Positions 48,455-60,699 are shown, numbered from the stretch's first letter. The stretch is DNA of 64,000 nt from Panopea generosa (GCA_029582155.1 CM055901.1:2977001-3041000); one strand, 5' to 3'. Numbers and translations: made by a program. The notes: generated by a model not told the origin, from the letters alone.

Positions 48455-48625
48455 GGGTTTTATTGTTGGAGGAAAACTTTAGAATGAATCTGAGTAAAAC
48501 CCGTCCTTTTGCAAGTAACTGGCAAAGTTTCTCGAGCCGGAGTTTGGTTTGAACCCATGACCTCAGTGATGGGATGCAAGTGGTGAATCTCATTAAATGA
48601 CAGTGCCCTCAGGCCACAGAAGACT
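48455..48625 (-). mobile_element. Old SINE, second copy of the 47985 family
   Basis: Shares GAATCTGAGTAAAACC, CCGTCCTTTTGCAAGTAACT and GGCAAAGTTT with the 47985 copy, with a minus-strand tRNA-like head at the right end. Confidence 0.5.
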
Positions 48626-48757
48626 CCATATCTACAGTAATAATGTCAAGTTATAGTTACAAGTAAAGTCATATAGTTAAACCTTCTGGAACAATTTCCT
48701 TTTGTATTTCCCATACACATGACTGTGTGGTATGTACAAGAACCTTTAATATACCAA

Positions 48758-49075
48758 GACTGCAGCGCTGGTCTAGTGGTAGAGCGTCCGCCTCACATGC
48801 GGAAGGTCATGGGTTCGATCCCCGGCCGGGTCATACCAAAGACTTTTAAAATGGTACTAGAAGCTTCCTCGCTTGGCGCTCAGCATTTAGAGGACAGTTC
48901 TAGGTCTGGTCGGCCCGGTGTCAGTATAATGTGACTGGGTGGGGTATCATACCACGTGTCTGCGGCATGATATCCAGTGTGACAGCGCTCAGAATACTGT
49001 CTCAAGTAGACACTGTCATGATATGACTGAAAAATTGTTGAAAGCGATGCTGAACACCATACAACAACAACAACA
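48758..49075 (+). mobile_element. Young tRNA-headed SINE, family A copy 1
   Basis: The 5' head has box A (TGGTCTAGTGGTAGAGCG), an anticodon stem-loop CCGCCTCACATGCGG with a CAC (Val-type) anticodon, and box B (GGGTTCGATCCCC). A body of about 230 bp follows and ends in (CAA)n. A 12-bp target-site duplication flanks it: TTAATATACCAA (48746-48757) and TTAATTTACCAA (49076-49087), one mismatch. Not a free tRNA gene. Confidence 0.9.
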
Positions 49076-49315
49076 TTAATTTACCAACCACCCATCCTAA
49101 AGGCCATCATTGTTTTACCCTGAGAGTCTGTTCTAAAATAATTGCTTCAGAACTAAGATATACATGTGTGAAAACTTTTTTTGGGATATGTAATGTTGGC
49201 TCCTGATTTTCAATTAATAAACACTATTAATTATTTTATTTTCTCATAAATAAAACACAAACCTCTGTTACCCTTGTAATGTTTTGTGATATGTTGTTTA
49301 TACTGTTTATTTCAG

Positions 49316-49396
49316 TGATAAAGCAAGTCAATCCATCACAGATAATCCTGAGTTCCAAGCAGGATGAGAGATTGCTGCAGGTGCTGAGAACATATG
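49316..49396 (+). CDS. MSH5: MSH5, exon: N-terminal domain continued
   Basis: Reads VIKQVNPSQIILSSKQDERL, then LQVLRTYG; human MSH5 has VLDEINPQSVVTSAKQDEN here. Acceptor TTATTTCAG|TGATAA (phase 1), donor ACATATG|GTGGGT (phase 1). 81 nt. Confidence 0.9.
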
Positions 49397-49684
49397 GTGG
49401 GTTTACAGTTACAAAACACTTTATACCCACTGTGCAGATTGATTGAAATTTATATCTTTCTTTCTTTTTTTTTTGGCCCCCAAATGTTGATGTAGGAACC
49501 TAATTTTAATACATGCATATCTAGATTATTGTTAATAGTTCTTTTTCTGGACCAAGTGTAAAGGTGTAAGAGAGTGTGTGTGTGTATTGAGGAGGATAAT
49601 TAGTTTTGTTAAAACTTATTATTTTACTTTGATTATGAAACAAGTTGTTACAACTTAGACAAATCACACTCAAAGTATTCTGGG

Positions 49685-49815
49685 TAGAACCAGTACCAAG
49701 CTTTATGCAGAACAAGTGTCTTGTTCATAGACACCACACATAGCTGCAGCAGAGTATTGAACCTACGACTCTCTGATCATGGGTTCGGTACTCTACTACT
49801 GGATGACGTGCTCTA
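49685..49815 (-). mobile_element. Old tRNA-headed SINE, minus strand
   Basis: Contains GGTAGAACCAGTACCAAGCT, AAGTGTCTTGTTCATAGAC and a reversed box B-like region. Same family as 33625-33755. Confidence 0.5.
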
Positions 49816-49974
49816 TGGGGGATAGGGGAACTGAGTCAAGATCACATACACTGCATAATGTATCTTTATATATTGGTCAGTTTTTATCAGTTTGATGGAA
49901 AGAATTCTCAAGAATATCTATAAATCTGTATTTTTAAGAATGTTTACTGATATTTCAATATCTAGTGTGTTGCT

Positions 49975-51665
49975 AGAGCAGTAGTATGCTAAAATTGTTT
50001 AGTTTGGGCTGAGCAGCTAGAGCAGTAGTTAGCTTGAATGGATTAATTTGGGCCCAACAGCTAGAGCAGTAGTATGCTCGAATTGTTTAGTTTGGGCCGA
50101 GCAGCTAGAGCAGTAGTAAGCTTGAATGGATTAGATGGGCCCAGCAGCTTCAGTAGTAGTAGGCTTGAATGGATTAGTTTGGGGCCTGTGAGCTAGAGAA
50201 GGAATATGTTTGGATAGATTAGTTTAGGGCCCAGGAACTAGAGAAGGAATATTTGTGGATGGATTAGTTTGGGGCCTAGGAGCTAGAGAAGTTATATGTT
50301 TGGATGGATTAGTTTGAGGCCCAGCAGCTAGAGCACTAGTATGTTTGGATGAATTAATTTGGGGCCCAGGAGCTAGAGCAGGAGTATGCTTGGATGGATT
50401 AGTTTGGGGCCTAGCAGCTAGAGCTATACTAGCATTGAATGGATAAGTTTGGGGCCTAGGAGCTAGAGAAGTTATTAGATTTGATGGATTAGTTTGGGGC
50501 CAAGCAGCTAGAGCAGTAGTATGTTTGGGTGGATTAGTTTGGACCCAGCAGCTAGAGCAGTAGTATGCTTGGATGGATTAGTTAGGGGCCCATCAGCTAG
50601 AGCAGGAGTATGGTTGAATGGATTAGTTTGGGGCCCAGCAGCTAGAGAAGTTATATATTTAGATGGATTAGTTTGAGGCCCAGCAGCTAGAGCAGTAGTA
50701 TGTTTGGATGGATTAGTTTGGGACTCAGCAGCTAGAGCAGGAGTATGTTTGGATGGATTAGTTTAGGACCCAGCAGCTAGAATAGGAGTATGGCTGTATG
50801 GATTAGTTAAGGGCCTAGCAGCTATGGAAGGAGTATGGTTGGATGGATTAGTTTAGGGCCCAGCAGCTAGAGAAGGAATATGTTTGGATGGATAAGTTTT
50901 GAGGCCCAGGAGCTAGAGAAGGAATATGTTTGGATGGATTAGTTTAGGGCCCAGCAGCTAGAGAAGGAATATGGTTGGATGGATTAGTTTGGGGCACGGC
51001 AACTAGAGCAGGAGTATGGTTGGATGGATTAGTTTGAGGCCCAGGAGCTAGAGAAGGAATACGTTTGGATGGATTAGTTTCGGGCCCGGCAGCTAGAGCA
51101 GGAGTATGGTTGGATGGATTCGTTTGGGGCCGAGCAGCTAGAGCAGGATTATGTTTGGATAGATTAGTTTGGGGCCCTGCAGCTAGAGCAGGAGTATGGT
51201 TGGATGGATTAGTTTGGGCCCTGTTGCTAGAGAAGGAATATGTTTGGATTGATTAGTTTAGGGCCCAGCAGTTAGAGAAGGAATATGGTTGGATTGATTA
51301 GTATGGGGCCCGGCAGCTAAAGCAGGAGTATGATTGGATGGATTAGTTTGGGGCCCTGCAGCTAGGGCAGGAGATTGTTTGGATGGATTAGTTTGTGGCC
51401 CTGCAGCTAGAGCAGCAGTTTGTTTGGATGGATTAGTTTGGGGCCCTGTAGCTACAGCAGGAGTATGCATGGATGGATTAGTTTGAGGCCCTGCAGCTAG
51501 AGCAGGAGTTTGCATGGATGGATTAGTTTGAGGCCCTGCAGCTAGAGCAGGAGTTTGTTTGGATGGATAAGTTTGGGGCCCTGTAGCTAGAGCAGGAGTA
51601 TGCATGGATGGATTACTTTGACGCCCTGCAGCTAGAGCAGGAGTAGACTTGAATGGATTAGACTT
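49975..51665. repeat. 45-bp minisatellite, about 37 copies
   Basis: Unit: ATGGATTAGTTTGGGGCCCA, GCAGCTAGAGCAGGAGTATG, TTTGG. Right-hand copies are more homogeneous (CCCTGCAGCTAG) than left-hand ones. The period is a multiple of 3, so the minus strand shows a 115-codon ORF with a 15-residue repeat (PALAAGPQTNPS). It sits in an MSH5 intron, so it is not considered coding. Confidence 0.9.
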
Positions 51666-52656
51666 TGATCTTTAATCAACAAGCTGCATGATTACAATTG
51701 AATTTGTCACGATAAATTATGCAAATATTTAAGTGGAATGTAGAAATAGTGTCTACCATCAGCATCCCATTTACCACATGACAAATGTGATGGCTGGTGA
51801 CACTGTGAGGATGAGACTGAGTGGCCATGTCCTGTTTATGTTATAACAATTGGAGATATTTGTATGTTGTGTCAGAAACTGGGTTATAAACAAATTTTAG
51901 TGATTTATATAGATATACTAAGTGATGATATATGCATGTCTGATATTAATAGATGAGCTATATGAATAGGTATAGCTAATAGATCATTTATTGATCTTCT
52001 AATGAAATTAAGTTTGTGAAAACAAAGGGTAGCAGAGTGAATCCTTAACTTAATTCATAAGAAGTTCAAGAAGTAATCTTTGACCAGTTTATAGTTCAAA
52101 TAATTTTCTGCAGTTGGGAAGCATCAGTTGGTACTTTTTTTTGAAAATCCCTTATTTGTCATTGGTTAAACAGTATTTGAACTCTAATGAGTATTTATGT
52201 AGAATTAAATTTTTGTCTGTAAGTGTTTGTATACATGGACATAGATACTGAACAATAAAACCAGATGTTTCCTATTATTGACCTTATTGCTAAATTGAAA
52301 TGTTTTCCATGGTCAGTGAAAACTTGCGTATAACTTGCTTTTTAAATATCAAAATGGCAAAAATTAACATAATAGTTTTATCTAAAATAGTTGGAAAATA
52401 TAATGTAAATATAAGGATTAAAAGCCGAATTTTGAGTTTTCATCAGGTGATGAAACTAAATAGGCCAGTTTGATGTTGCCAAGAAGCCCTTCAAGATTCA
52501 TGAACATTAAACTGGCCGAATGTTTTTCATCACACGATGAAAAACTTAATATTTGGCTTTTAATCATTAAAAATGGTCATTTGGTAAATTGCCACAAAAC
52601 ATCAACTAAGGTATTCTACAAAAAAATCTAATTGGTCTTCATCTTTGACTGTTTTG

Positions 52657-52977
52657 GGGACCGCGGCGTGGTCTAGTGGTAGAGCGTCCGCCTCACATGC
52701 GGAAGGTTGTTGGGTTCGATCCCCGGCCGGGTCATACCAAAGACTTTAAAAATGGTACTAGAAGCTTCCTCGCTTGGCGCTCAGCATTTAGAGGACAGTT
52801 CTAGGTCTGGTCGGTCCAGTGTCATTATAATGTAACTGGGTGGGGTATCATACCACGTGTCTGCGGCATGATATTCCAGTGTGACAGCGCACAGAATACT
52901 GTCTCAAGTAGACACCGTCGCGATATGACTGAAAAATTGTTGAAAGCGACGCTAAACACCATACAACAACAACAACA
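52657..52977 (+). mobile_element. Young tRNA-headed SINE, family A copy 2
   Basis: Nearly identical to the copy at 48758, including CTCACATGCGGAAGG, GGTTCGATCCCC, AGAAGCTTCCTCGCTTGGCG and CAATATGACT-like words, with a (CAA)n tail. A perfect 12-bp target-site duplication TTGACTGTTTTG lies at 52645-52656 and 52978-52989. High identity and intact duplication imply recent insertion. Confidence 0.92.
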
Positions 52978-54761
52978 TTGACTGTTTTGTTTCAAAATAA
53001 CAATATTTGATAGCAATCGTGGTTGTCCTACAATATACAGTCATTTTTTATAACTGAAGCTGTAAAGACAACACACTGCAATTTTGGTAAAATGTACACT
53101 GAGCACTAAGTTCAGCATTAAAATAATGTTTGTTTGCTTTCTTTTGATAATAGTTCTCAAAATTTGGTAGATATTGGGTAGGTAGGATTTTTTTCAAATC
53201 AAAAAATATATTTTCTTATGAAATACATTAGGATAAATGTCATACACATAAATGTAATTGCTTGGATAATTAAAGCACTGTAGTGCTGATGGGGGCGGAG
53301 CATATAAGATGTAAAATGTCGCTATTGTTTTAGACAAACAGGTCAGTTTGCATACGTTGAAGTAGAATAATCCCTATTACCTTTGAGTATATTCATTTAC
53401 TATTTTCTTTATTGATTTCTCTAGCGCAACAGTGAAACAATTCGTTTAAAAGACGAAAAGTAGAAATGTGTATGTCGACATTGATTCTTGCATTTATATT
53501 TTCTAGGGCCCTATATCACCCCGTAAACGGAACAGCACTAACCAAAATGTTATGGCGCCGATTTTTAGACACATCTGGATGTTTGCGTATTTTCGCTACG
53601 GAAACACAAATGCTTTAACTCTTATCTGTTTAAGTAAAAATTATCTACCGTTCCAATTATTGGAAATATGTGAAATATTTGCTAAATAATAAAAAAACAG
53701 CACTGACATTATTCATAACTCGATCAATCTCGAATTCTTTTTAGGAATACAAGTCTATTTTTAAACATTTGGGAGAAACCGCGAGTCACATGATCGACAT
53801 TAGCATATCTCTATTTTTAGAACGAGTATTGATTGTTAATTGACATAAGCAAGGAGTATAGTTCCTTGGCATAAGGGACATATCTAGAAAAGTTTCGTTA
53901 CCGTACACATTTTTAAAATGATAGAAAAAAGCGAAATCAAACTCCCGAATCAAGTACTTATTATCTGAAGTCCTTGCCGAAATATACGACTCTTTCAATG
54001 TGCATGTTGGCGATATAGTTCGTGACCTGGAATTTGATTTACAAGATGGCGTAATATTCTGGTTCAGCGCGTCTGTATTCATGCGCTTTCATTCCTTTGT
54101 TCTGATTAATACTACAGAATATAAACTTGGAATTTATACGATACGTAATTGTTTATAGGTATAAATCGTCGCTGTATGTTATAATATTAATATTTTCGTT
54201 GAAAAAGGCGAATCTACTGTTTATAGTGAGTTCAAGAGCTTATCAGGTGGAACTATTTGATAAGTGGTTGTTAGGTCTGCATTAACACGAAACACGGTTG
54301 TAGATTTACGGTATTGAAAATAAAATCATGTTAGCTCTGAGAGCGGCTGCTAAAGCACCGCCCCCAAAAATAATAGATTCTTACTCCAAAATCTGAAAAA
54401 AAAAGAAGATTTTGAGTGGACAGGATTTTCTATGGATAGGTAGGGAGGTAGGGTGAGGGCAAACAAAAAAACATTTCAGTTATTTCTTATAATTGAATAA
54501 CTGATTATAACTCCATCATTCAAGTATCATCATTCAAATTTAAACACAAATTTAACCAAAAATTCTATTTTGCACATTTGTGGCCATCTTTGCCTACAAG
54601 TTTAAAGTATGTTTTGACTTCATCAGATTTGATCTTAATAATGAAAAACAACAAGGAAATTTCACTGTATACTTTTTAATGTATTTTCAAAACTAGCATG
54701 ACACCTAGTGTTATAAATAAGAAAAAAACTGTAAAGATTTCTAGTATATTAAGCAAATATA

Positions 54762-54841
54762 AATTGGAAATAGCAAATGTGGCTGCTAAAGACAAGTTGC
54801 TTGCTGCTTAACAGAGGTGACCGTTTACACAGGTTTGACTG
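54762..54841. mobile_element. CAGT-ended MITE fragment, copy 3
   Basis: Right half only: GGAAATAGCAAATGTGGCTG, AACAGAGGTGACCGTTTACA and terminal CAGGTTTGACTG. Confidence 0.65.
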
Positions 54842-54988
54842 TTCTTTCATTGATATCCAGATTGATTTGGTGCATGAACATGAATAAAATCCGTTTTGAC
54901 TTTTGCCTTTTAAGTGGAAAAAATCTGCTAAATTGTTATCCCATTTTGTGATAACCTGCTAAATAGTGTTTATTTGTTTATTTCACAG

Positions 54989-55069
54989 TGAGTAATGTTA
55001 CCAATGCTGCTGCAGACAGTATGGAGGGGAACAACAACATGCTGCAGTTTTTACCCAGTATTGATTTCT
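54989..55069 (+). CDS. MSH5: MSH5, exon: start of connector region
   Basis: Reads VSNVTNAAADSMEGNNNMLQ, then FLPSIDF; human MSH5 has IIFLPSVDF at this point. Acceptor TTTCACAG|TGAGT (phase 1), donor GATTTCT|GTAAGT (phase 1). 81 nt. Confidence 0.9.
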
Positions 55070-55204
55070 GTAAGTACAAGTAAACTAATCATAAGACGAA
55101 AATCAATTCCATTTAAAGAGAGTATTATCAGGAAAACACGCTAGAAATGTCTTAAAAAATAAAATAATTATTAAAATGGATAAAAAGCATCTCGTTATCA
55201 TTAA

Positions 55205-55670
55205 TAAATCAATTCCGAATGATTTGGTATGGCAAATCCACCAAATCGTGACAAAGTCGATATTTTAATTGGAGTGGTAAACTTGAAACGAAATCCCCAT
55301 TTTAAAAATAGACAACACTTAACTACTGCTTGATGTCATTTGGAACTCTTTCTAAGATGAAACAATTTTTACTATGTGTAAAATGGCGGATTTACTTTTT
55401 AAAAAAACGTATGCACCCTCCCCCCTCCAATATGTTATTAAAATGCATTATATTTCTACTGAAAACGTGTTTGCCCATTCAGATTTTGTTTTGCACCCCC
55501 ACCCCCTCTAAACTGAAATCCTGGATACACCCTGTGTATAACGGATCAATTTGAACCCACAATGAAATCACGTGATTCATTAAATACGTCGTAAAATATG
55601 TTGCACTTTTAAGTGGGAAATCTATTTTAGTCTAACATAGGTGCGTAGCCCAAGTAAGGAAATCCTTTTT
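55205..55670 (+). repeat. Dispersed repeat, AAATCTATTTTAGTCT family
   Basis: Holds TGGTAAACTTGAAACGAAAT, GGAACTCTTTCTAAGATG, AATGAAATCACGTGATTCAT, GGGAAATCTATTTTAGTCTA and GTGCGTAGCCCAAGTAAGGA. An inverted copy is at 60700-61010. Contains a 74-codon ORF without features. Confidence 0.6.
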
Positions 55671-56343
55671 TAATACAAATGTATATTATTTTGACAGGTT
55701 TAAGTATTATACTTTTTGGCAATACTTGGTCATTGAGTATAAATAGTCATGATATATTGGAAAAAATATATTTTAGCCAATTTTAAAAGTTTGAAAAATC
55801 CTGATAAATTTCCTTTAAAGGGAGATTTGATAGGATGTTTTTTCATAAAATATACAGGTGTTCAAACAGGTACCATGCTTGATACTGGTTCTACCCAGGA
55901 AGGTATCAAACATGATATGACTAAGTTGTAATAACTTGTTTCACAATCGAGGTTAAATAAATAAGATTTAATATAAAAACATAAATAAGGTATTTGTGTT
56001 AAATGGAAGATTTGATCTTTGCTTTCAAGAGATGAAGCTGGGTAAAGGGTTGTAGATTAATTAAAGTAAATGTTTCAGAAGGTACTCCAACAAACATCAT
56101 CCTGGTTTGATACCTATATTGTCTCTGATAACTTCATAAAAATTGACTCATACATTTTGTACCATTATTATTAATGAAATGTCACTGTTGTTAGTGTAAT
56201 AACAATGCTAATTAACCAAGCACCAAACAACATATCTAATAACTTTAATTCTAGAAGAGTATATGGATAGCAGTTAAAGAATTTCAGTTTTAAATTATTG
56301 TAGTATCGGAAAATTCTTAACAATTATTTACATACATATTAAA

Positions 56344-56600
56344 GTCTTCCGTAGCCAAATGAATAAGGCGTTAGTCTTGGAAAGTTTGAATCCTGGTTGA
56401 AGCACTTGTTTTTTTTGTGGTCAGTTGCTCACCCATCAGCTAGTTAAATTAATGGGTACAGAATGTCTAACAGCCTGATGCTTGGCAAGGATAGCTTTCG
56501 GAAAATCATCATGTACAACGTAAAAGTGTCCCATAAGCCAGTTGTGGCTGACCCTTTCAACAGGGGTGACACTATACTAAACAAACACTTTATTTACTTT
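56344..56600 (+). mobile_element. tRNA-headed SINE, family B copy 2
   Basis: GTAGCCAAATGAATAAGGCG, then TTTGAATCCTGGTTGAAGCA, GTTGCTCACCCATCAGCTAG and AACAGGGGTGACACTATAC. Diverged relative of 33928-34200. Intronic. Confidence 0.7.
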
Positions 56601-56825
56601 ACTTTTTATTACTTTGAAACAAGAAGCATAGGAAAATCAGTCATGGTTGTACTTGTCACATATTGGTTGTCATGTACATGTATGGTACAATTCATGATCT
56701 TTGAAAAAATATCAATTTCCTAATATAATAACATCTTATCAACGGTGTATTAAAATTATTGAAAAAAAAAAAGATATATATCTGTGTGATGATGTCATAA
56801 TATTTAATTATCATGTTTATTTCAG

Positions 56826-56947
56826 CGATAGAAATATGCAAGAGAAGAGTGCTGTCTATAGACTTGCCTTCCATCCCAGATCATTTTATGGATACAGAGC
56901 GAACGATGTATATGTCGTCATTGATTCCCTTTGAAAATTCATGTATG
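56826..56947 (+). CDS. MSH5: MSH5, exon: connector region
   Basis: Reads SIEICKRRVLSIDLPSIPDH, then FMDTERTMYMSSLIPFENSC-M. Human MSH5 has GLEISKQRLL, then ATEKILFLSSIIPFDCLLT in register. Acceptor TTTATTTCAG|CGATAG (phase 1), donor TGTATG|GTATGC (phase 0). 122 nt. Confidence 0.92.
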
Positions 56948-57170
56948 GTATGCGATCTTTGAAAAAGTATTAATTTCCTACTATGCTATTTTTTCTGGTC
57001 TGCAGGCAATTGCTGCAAATGTAAATAATATTTATAAAGTTTTCCCAGTCAATGGTTTTTCAATCAAATAAATATATTTTTCTCATGGTGCCGATGCATT
57101 AAAGTAATTGAGTCTTATTTAACAAGAATCTGGTTAAACAATAAATTATTTATGCATACTGGTATGCTGT

Positions 57171-57400
57171 TTAACCCTTTACTCCAAAGATACGCTTTTT
57201 CCCACACCAATCACAGAAGGCCTTTGAAAACAGTGCAGGAAGAGTTCAGATTGCTCATAACTCTGTCGGTTAATATAAACATAATTCGCCCAATAAGTCA
57301 AAAGCCTTCTATATTAGGTGTCCAAAGGCATCTATATAACAGGTGTCATAAGGCATCTATTTGAGGTATCCAAAGGCGTCTGTATGAAGTAAAGGTTTAA
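57171..57400. mobile_element. piggyBac-like MITE, copy 5, with empty site nearby
   Basis: TTAA at 57171-57174 and 57397-57400 flank CCCTTTACTCCAAAGATACG ... GTATGAAGTAAAGGT-type ends. The flanking sequence GGTATGCTGTTTAA | AATACTTATTCATG is present uninterrupted as GGTATGCTGTTTAAAACACT at 58627-58646. Confidence 0.88.
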
Positions 57401-57409
57401 AATACTTAT

Positions 57410-60400
57410 TCATGATTCTAACTTTTAAATAGGAGAAAATCTACTGTTTTACATATTCAAACTTCATGTAATGCATGTGTTTTCTTTGGTAAAAATAATT
57501 CCTCCCATATTGCCAATGGTGTAAGCCAAACAGCCACCCTTTGAGACATTTATGTGAGAAAGTTGGCTAGTTGATGTTTCTACTCGATCATTTTGAGGTC
57601 TTTCTCTGCCAATAACATCGGAAACCATAATTGTATGGCATGTAAGGAGCTGAATATTGTGATAATCCTACTGGTCAAAAATACTGAGTGAACAATTTTG
57701 AATATTAAAAAAATGGATACTAATTAAAAGGAAACAACTGCTGCAATGTCCTTAATTTGTAGTTAATGGGTTATTTTTCTTGATGAAAATGGGCAGTTTT
57801 TAAATTTTGTTGTTAATCCTACTCGTCCAAAAAGATTAGTGAACATTTTTGAGTATTAGGAAATAATAGATACTGATTAAAGGGAAACAACTGCTGCAAT
57901 GTCCTTAATTTGTAGTTAATGGGTTATCTCTCTTGATGAAAATGGGAAGTTTTTAAATTTTGTTGTTAACCCTGCAGGTCAAAAAAATTAATGAAAATTT
58001 TTGAGTATTAGAAAATAATGGATACTGTTTAAAGGGAAACAACTGCTGCAATGTCCTTAATTTGTAGTTAATGGGTTATCTTTCTTGATGAAAATGGGAA
58101 GTTTTTTAAATTTTGTTTTAGCTGTCATTTATGAGTAGCTACCGGTATGTTACAGACATATACTATGGTAATTTTGTTCTAAATGCTGTTTGTATTAAAC
58201 CATTAAATTTATGTAGGTATTAAATTATCTACTTTCCATACTGGATTTCTTAACCATTTCTACTACAACACTTGGTAACACATCTGCTAATTTAAGTATT
58301 TTCTAAACTGTTAATATATTGACATAAAGGAACACATTTAAAGTTAATAATATTTAAACTGTATTATTTTCATAAAAAAGAGAGAGAAGAAATATATGAA
58401 ATAACTTGAAGACGAAAACATAATTTTACAACTTTATTCTTATATATTGATGTTGGTGGAATTTATTTCTAACATGATCATATTAAAAGAAATTTATCAG
58501 GATTTTTCCAAATTTTAAAATTTTCCAAATTAAAAAAAGTTGCATATGCATTAAAGTAAATTGAGTATCATTTAATAAGAATACATAAATATCTGGTAAA
58601 ACAATCAATTATTTATGCATACTGGTATGCTGTTTAAAACACTTACTCATGATTCTCACTTTTAAATAGTAGAATATCTACTGTTCGACATATTCAAACT
58701 TTATGTAATGCATGTATAATGGGTACCTTTGGTAAAAATAATTCCTCCCATATTGCCAATGGTGTAAGCCAAACAGCCACACTTTGAGACATTTATGTGA
58801 GAAAGTTCACTAGTTGATGTTTCTATTCAATCATTTTGAGGTCTTTCTCTGCCAATAACATTGGAAACCATTATTGTATGGCATGTAAGGAGCTGAATAT
58901 TGTGTTAATCCTACTGGTCAAAAATATTCAGTGAACAATTTTGAATACTGGTCCAAAAAAAATTAGTGAAAATTTTTGAGTATTAGAAAAAAAATGATAC
59001 TGAGATAAGGGAAACAGCTGCTGCAATGTCCTTAATTTGTAGTTAATGGGTTATCTTTCTTGATGGAAATGGGAAGTTTTTAAATTTTGTTGTTAATCCT
59101 ACTGGTCCAAAAAATTAGTGAAAATATTTGAGTATTAGAAAAAAATGGATACTGATTAAAGGGAAATAACTGCTGTAATATCCTTAATTTGTAGTTAATG
59201 GGTTATTTTTCTTGATGAAAAGGGGCAGTTGTTAATCCTACTGGTCCAAACAAGTTGGCTGCTTTTAAAAGGCATTCAATGGTTAGGTCTTATAAACGAT
59301 GTGGCAATTAAAGTGAATGAATGTTTAAGTTTGGTTCCTTGTACAGGGTACAGTACACGGGTGATACCAAATCCTGACAAGGTTCCGGCTGACACAGTGA
59401 ATTCCCAGCTGCAGGTGTGCCTGATAGTAACTTTGATGTTTAAATGTACTGATATCAATCATTATGTATTGCCATTTGCATATTTAAAAAAAACTTACCT
59501 TATATATTGTCTAACGTACTTACTGCTATGTTCTATACAATTTACTACTATGATAATATTATATTTTAAAATAATTAGTATCCATATTTTAAATTAATTT
59601 GTGGATATGTTATTTTTAAAAACAACAGTTAAAAATTAAATTTTTTTCCAAAACTTGTGCATGCGGCGATATATCTGATTCTGACAACGTGCTGAAAATA
59701 TGTCACACCAGTAAACTATCTTTATATTTCTGTTGTATCGAATAAAATAAACTACTGTAGCTGTTTAATTTTGTTATTATTTTCATTGTTATGGGTTCAG
59801 CATATTATAATGATAGAGTAAAAACATCGTTATTTGAAAATTATTTACATTGACTCGGTAGGAATCTGTCAAAAACGGCGATAAGACCTCATTTAAGCAA
59901 GGAATTTTAGAAAATTCCTTGATTTAAGGCATTACCATTTTTTTCCTAATTTAATATGCAAAGAACAATTCACTATGATCTCAATTAGTGCATTAAAACG
60001 TCACAATCAATTATTACACACACACCTCATTTGAATTTTCCTTTTAGCCGGAAAGTGGTCGGACTAGGTTTTAATATCAATAGCGGTTTGTACATTCCCA
60101 TGATGCACTGTTTAGAAAAACAATGGCGACCTCCATGTGGTGAATGAAGTGTTTTTAACACGTGATCATGATGTTTCAATATGGCAGTGGCCAGAGTCAA
60201 TTTCTTAACTCGCCCTTATATAGGGTTCGGTCGCTCATGCGACCTAACTAAAAAAATAAAAATATTTGAGTATTAGAAAAACATGGATACTGATTAAAGG
60301 GAAACAACTGCTGCAATATCCTTAATTTGTAGTTAATGGGTTATCTTTCTTGATGAAAATGGGCAATTTTGTTTAAATTTTGTTTTAGCTGTCATTTATG

Positions 60401-60620
60401 ACTAGCTACTGGTATATTACGGACATATACTATGGTAATTTTATTGTAAATGCTGTTTGTATTAAACCATTAAATTTATGTAGGTATTAAATTATTTACT
60501 TTCCATACTGGAATATACTCTTATATATTGGTGTTGGTGAAATTTATTTCTAACATGATTATATTAAAGGAAATTTATCAGGATTTTTTTCCAAATTTTA
60601 AAATTGGCTATGAACATTTT
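57410..60620. repeat. Nested tandem and segmental duplications in an MSH5 intron
   Basis: Two levels. A unit of about 150 bp (AATCCTACTGGTC, AGTGAAAATTTTTGAGTATT, GGGAAACAACTGCTGCAATG, TAGTTAATGGGTTATC) recurs at 57664, 57815, 57968, 58907, about 59095 and about 60255. Longer segments are also repeated: 57480-57660 at 58735-58905, 58120-58245 at 60387-60510, and 58440-58530 at 60531-60605. Bases 59600-60240 do not belong to the pattern. Non-coding. Confidence 0.75.
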
Positions 60621-60699
60621 TTTTCAATATATCATGCCATTATCTACTCACTGACCCTGTATTGCCAGAAGGATATATATTTAAACATGCCAAAATAAT

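Larger units (their letters stand above)
46683..49315. other. MSH5 intron after the first recognised exon
   Basis: Holds the CTGTA microsatellite, three older SINE pieces, a 150-bp MITE and a young SINE (listed separately). The rest is AT-rich. Confidence 0.7.
49397..54988. other. MSH5 intron, 5.6 kb
   Basis: Holds the 45-bp minisatellite, a second young SINE and a MITE fragment. The remainder (51666-52656 and 52978-54761) shows no supported gene; an ORF of 98 codons on the minus strand at 53786-54082 lies in a somewhat CG-richer patch but has no recognised features. Confidence 0.7.

Noticed and set aside
48764..48835. tRNA-Val gene
   Set aside because: Box A, anticodon arm and box B are present, but a SINE body, a (CAA)n tail and target-site duplications follow. 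The same holds for 52661-52732.
51065..51605. 115-codon minus-strand ORF with a 15-residue PALAAGPQTNPS-type repeat
   Set aside because: A product of the 45-bp minisatellite inside an MSH5 intron. Other parts of the same array carry stops in that frame.
53786..54082. 98-codon minus-strand ORF in an MSH5 intron
   Set aside because: No family features, donor/acceptor framing or poly(A) signal; left as unsupported.
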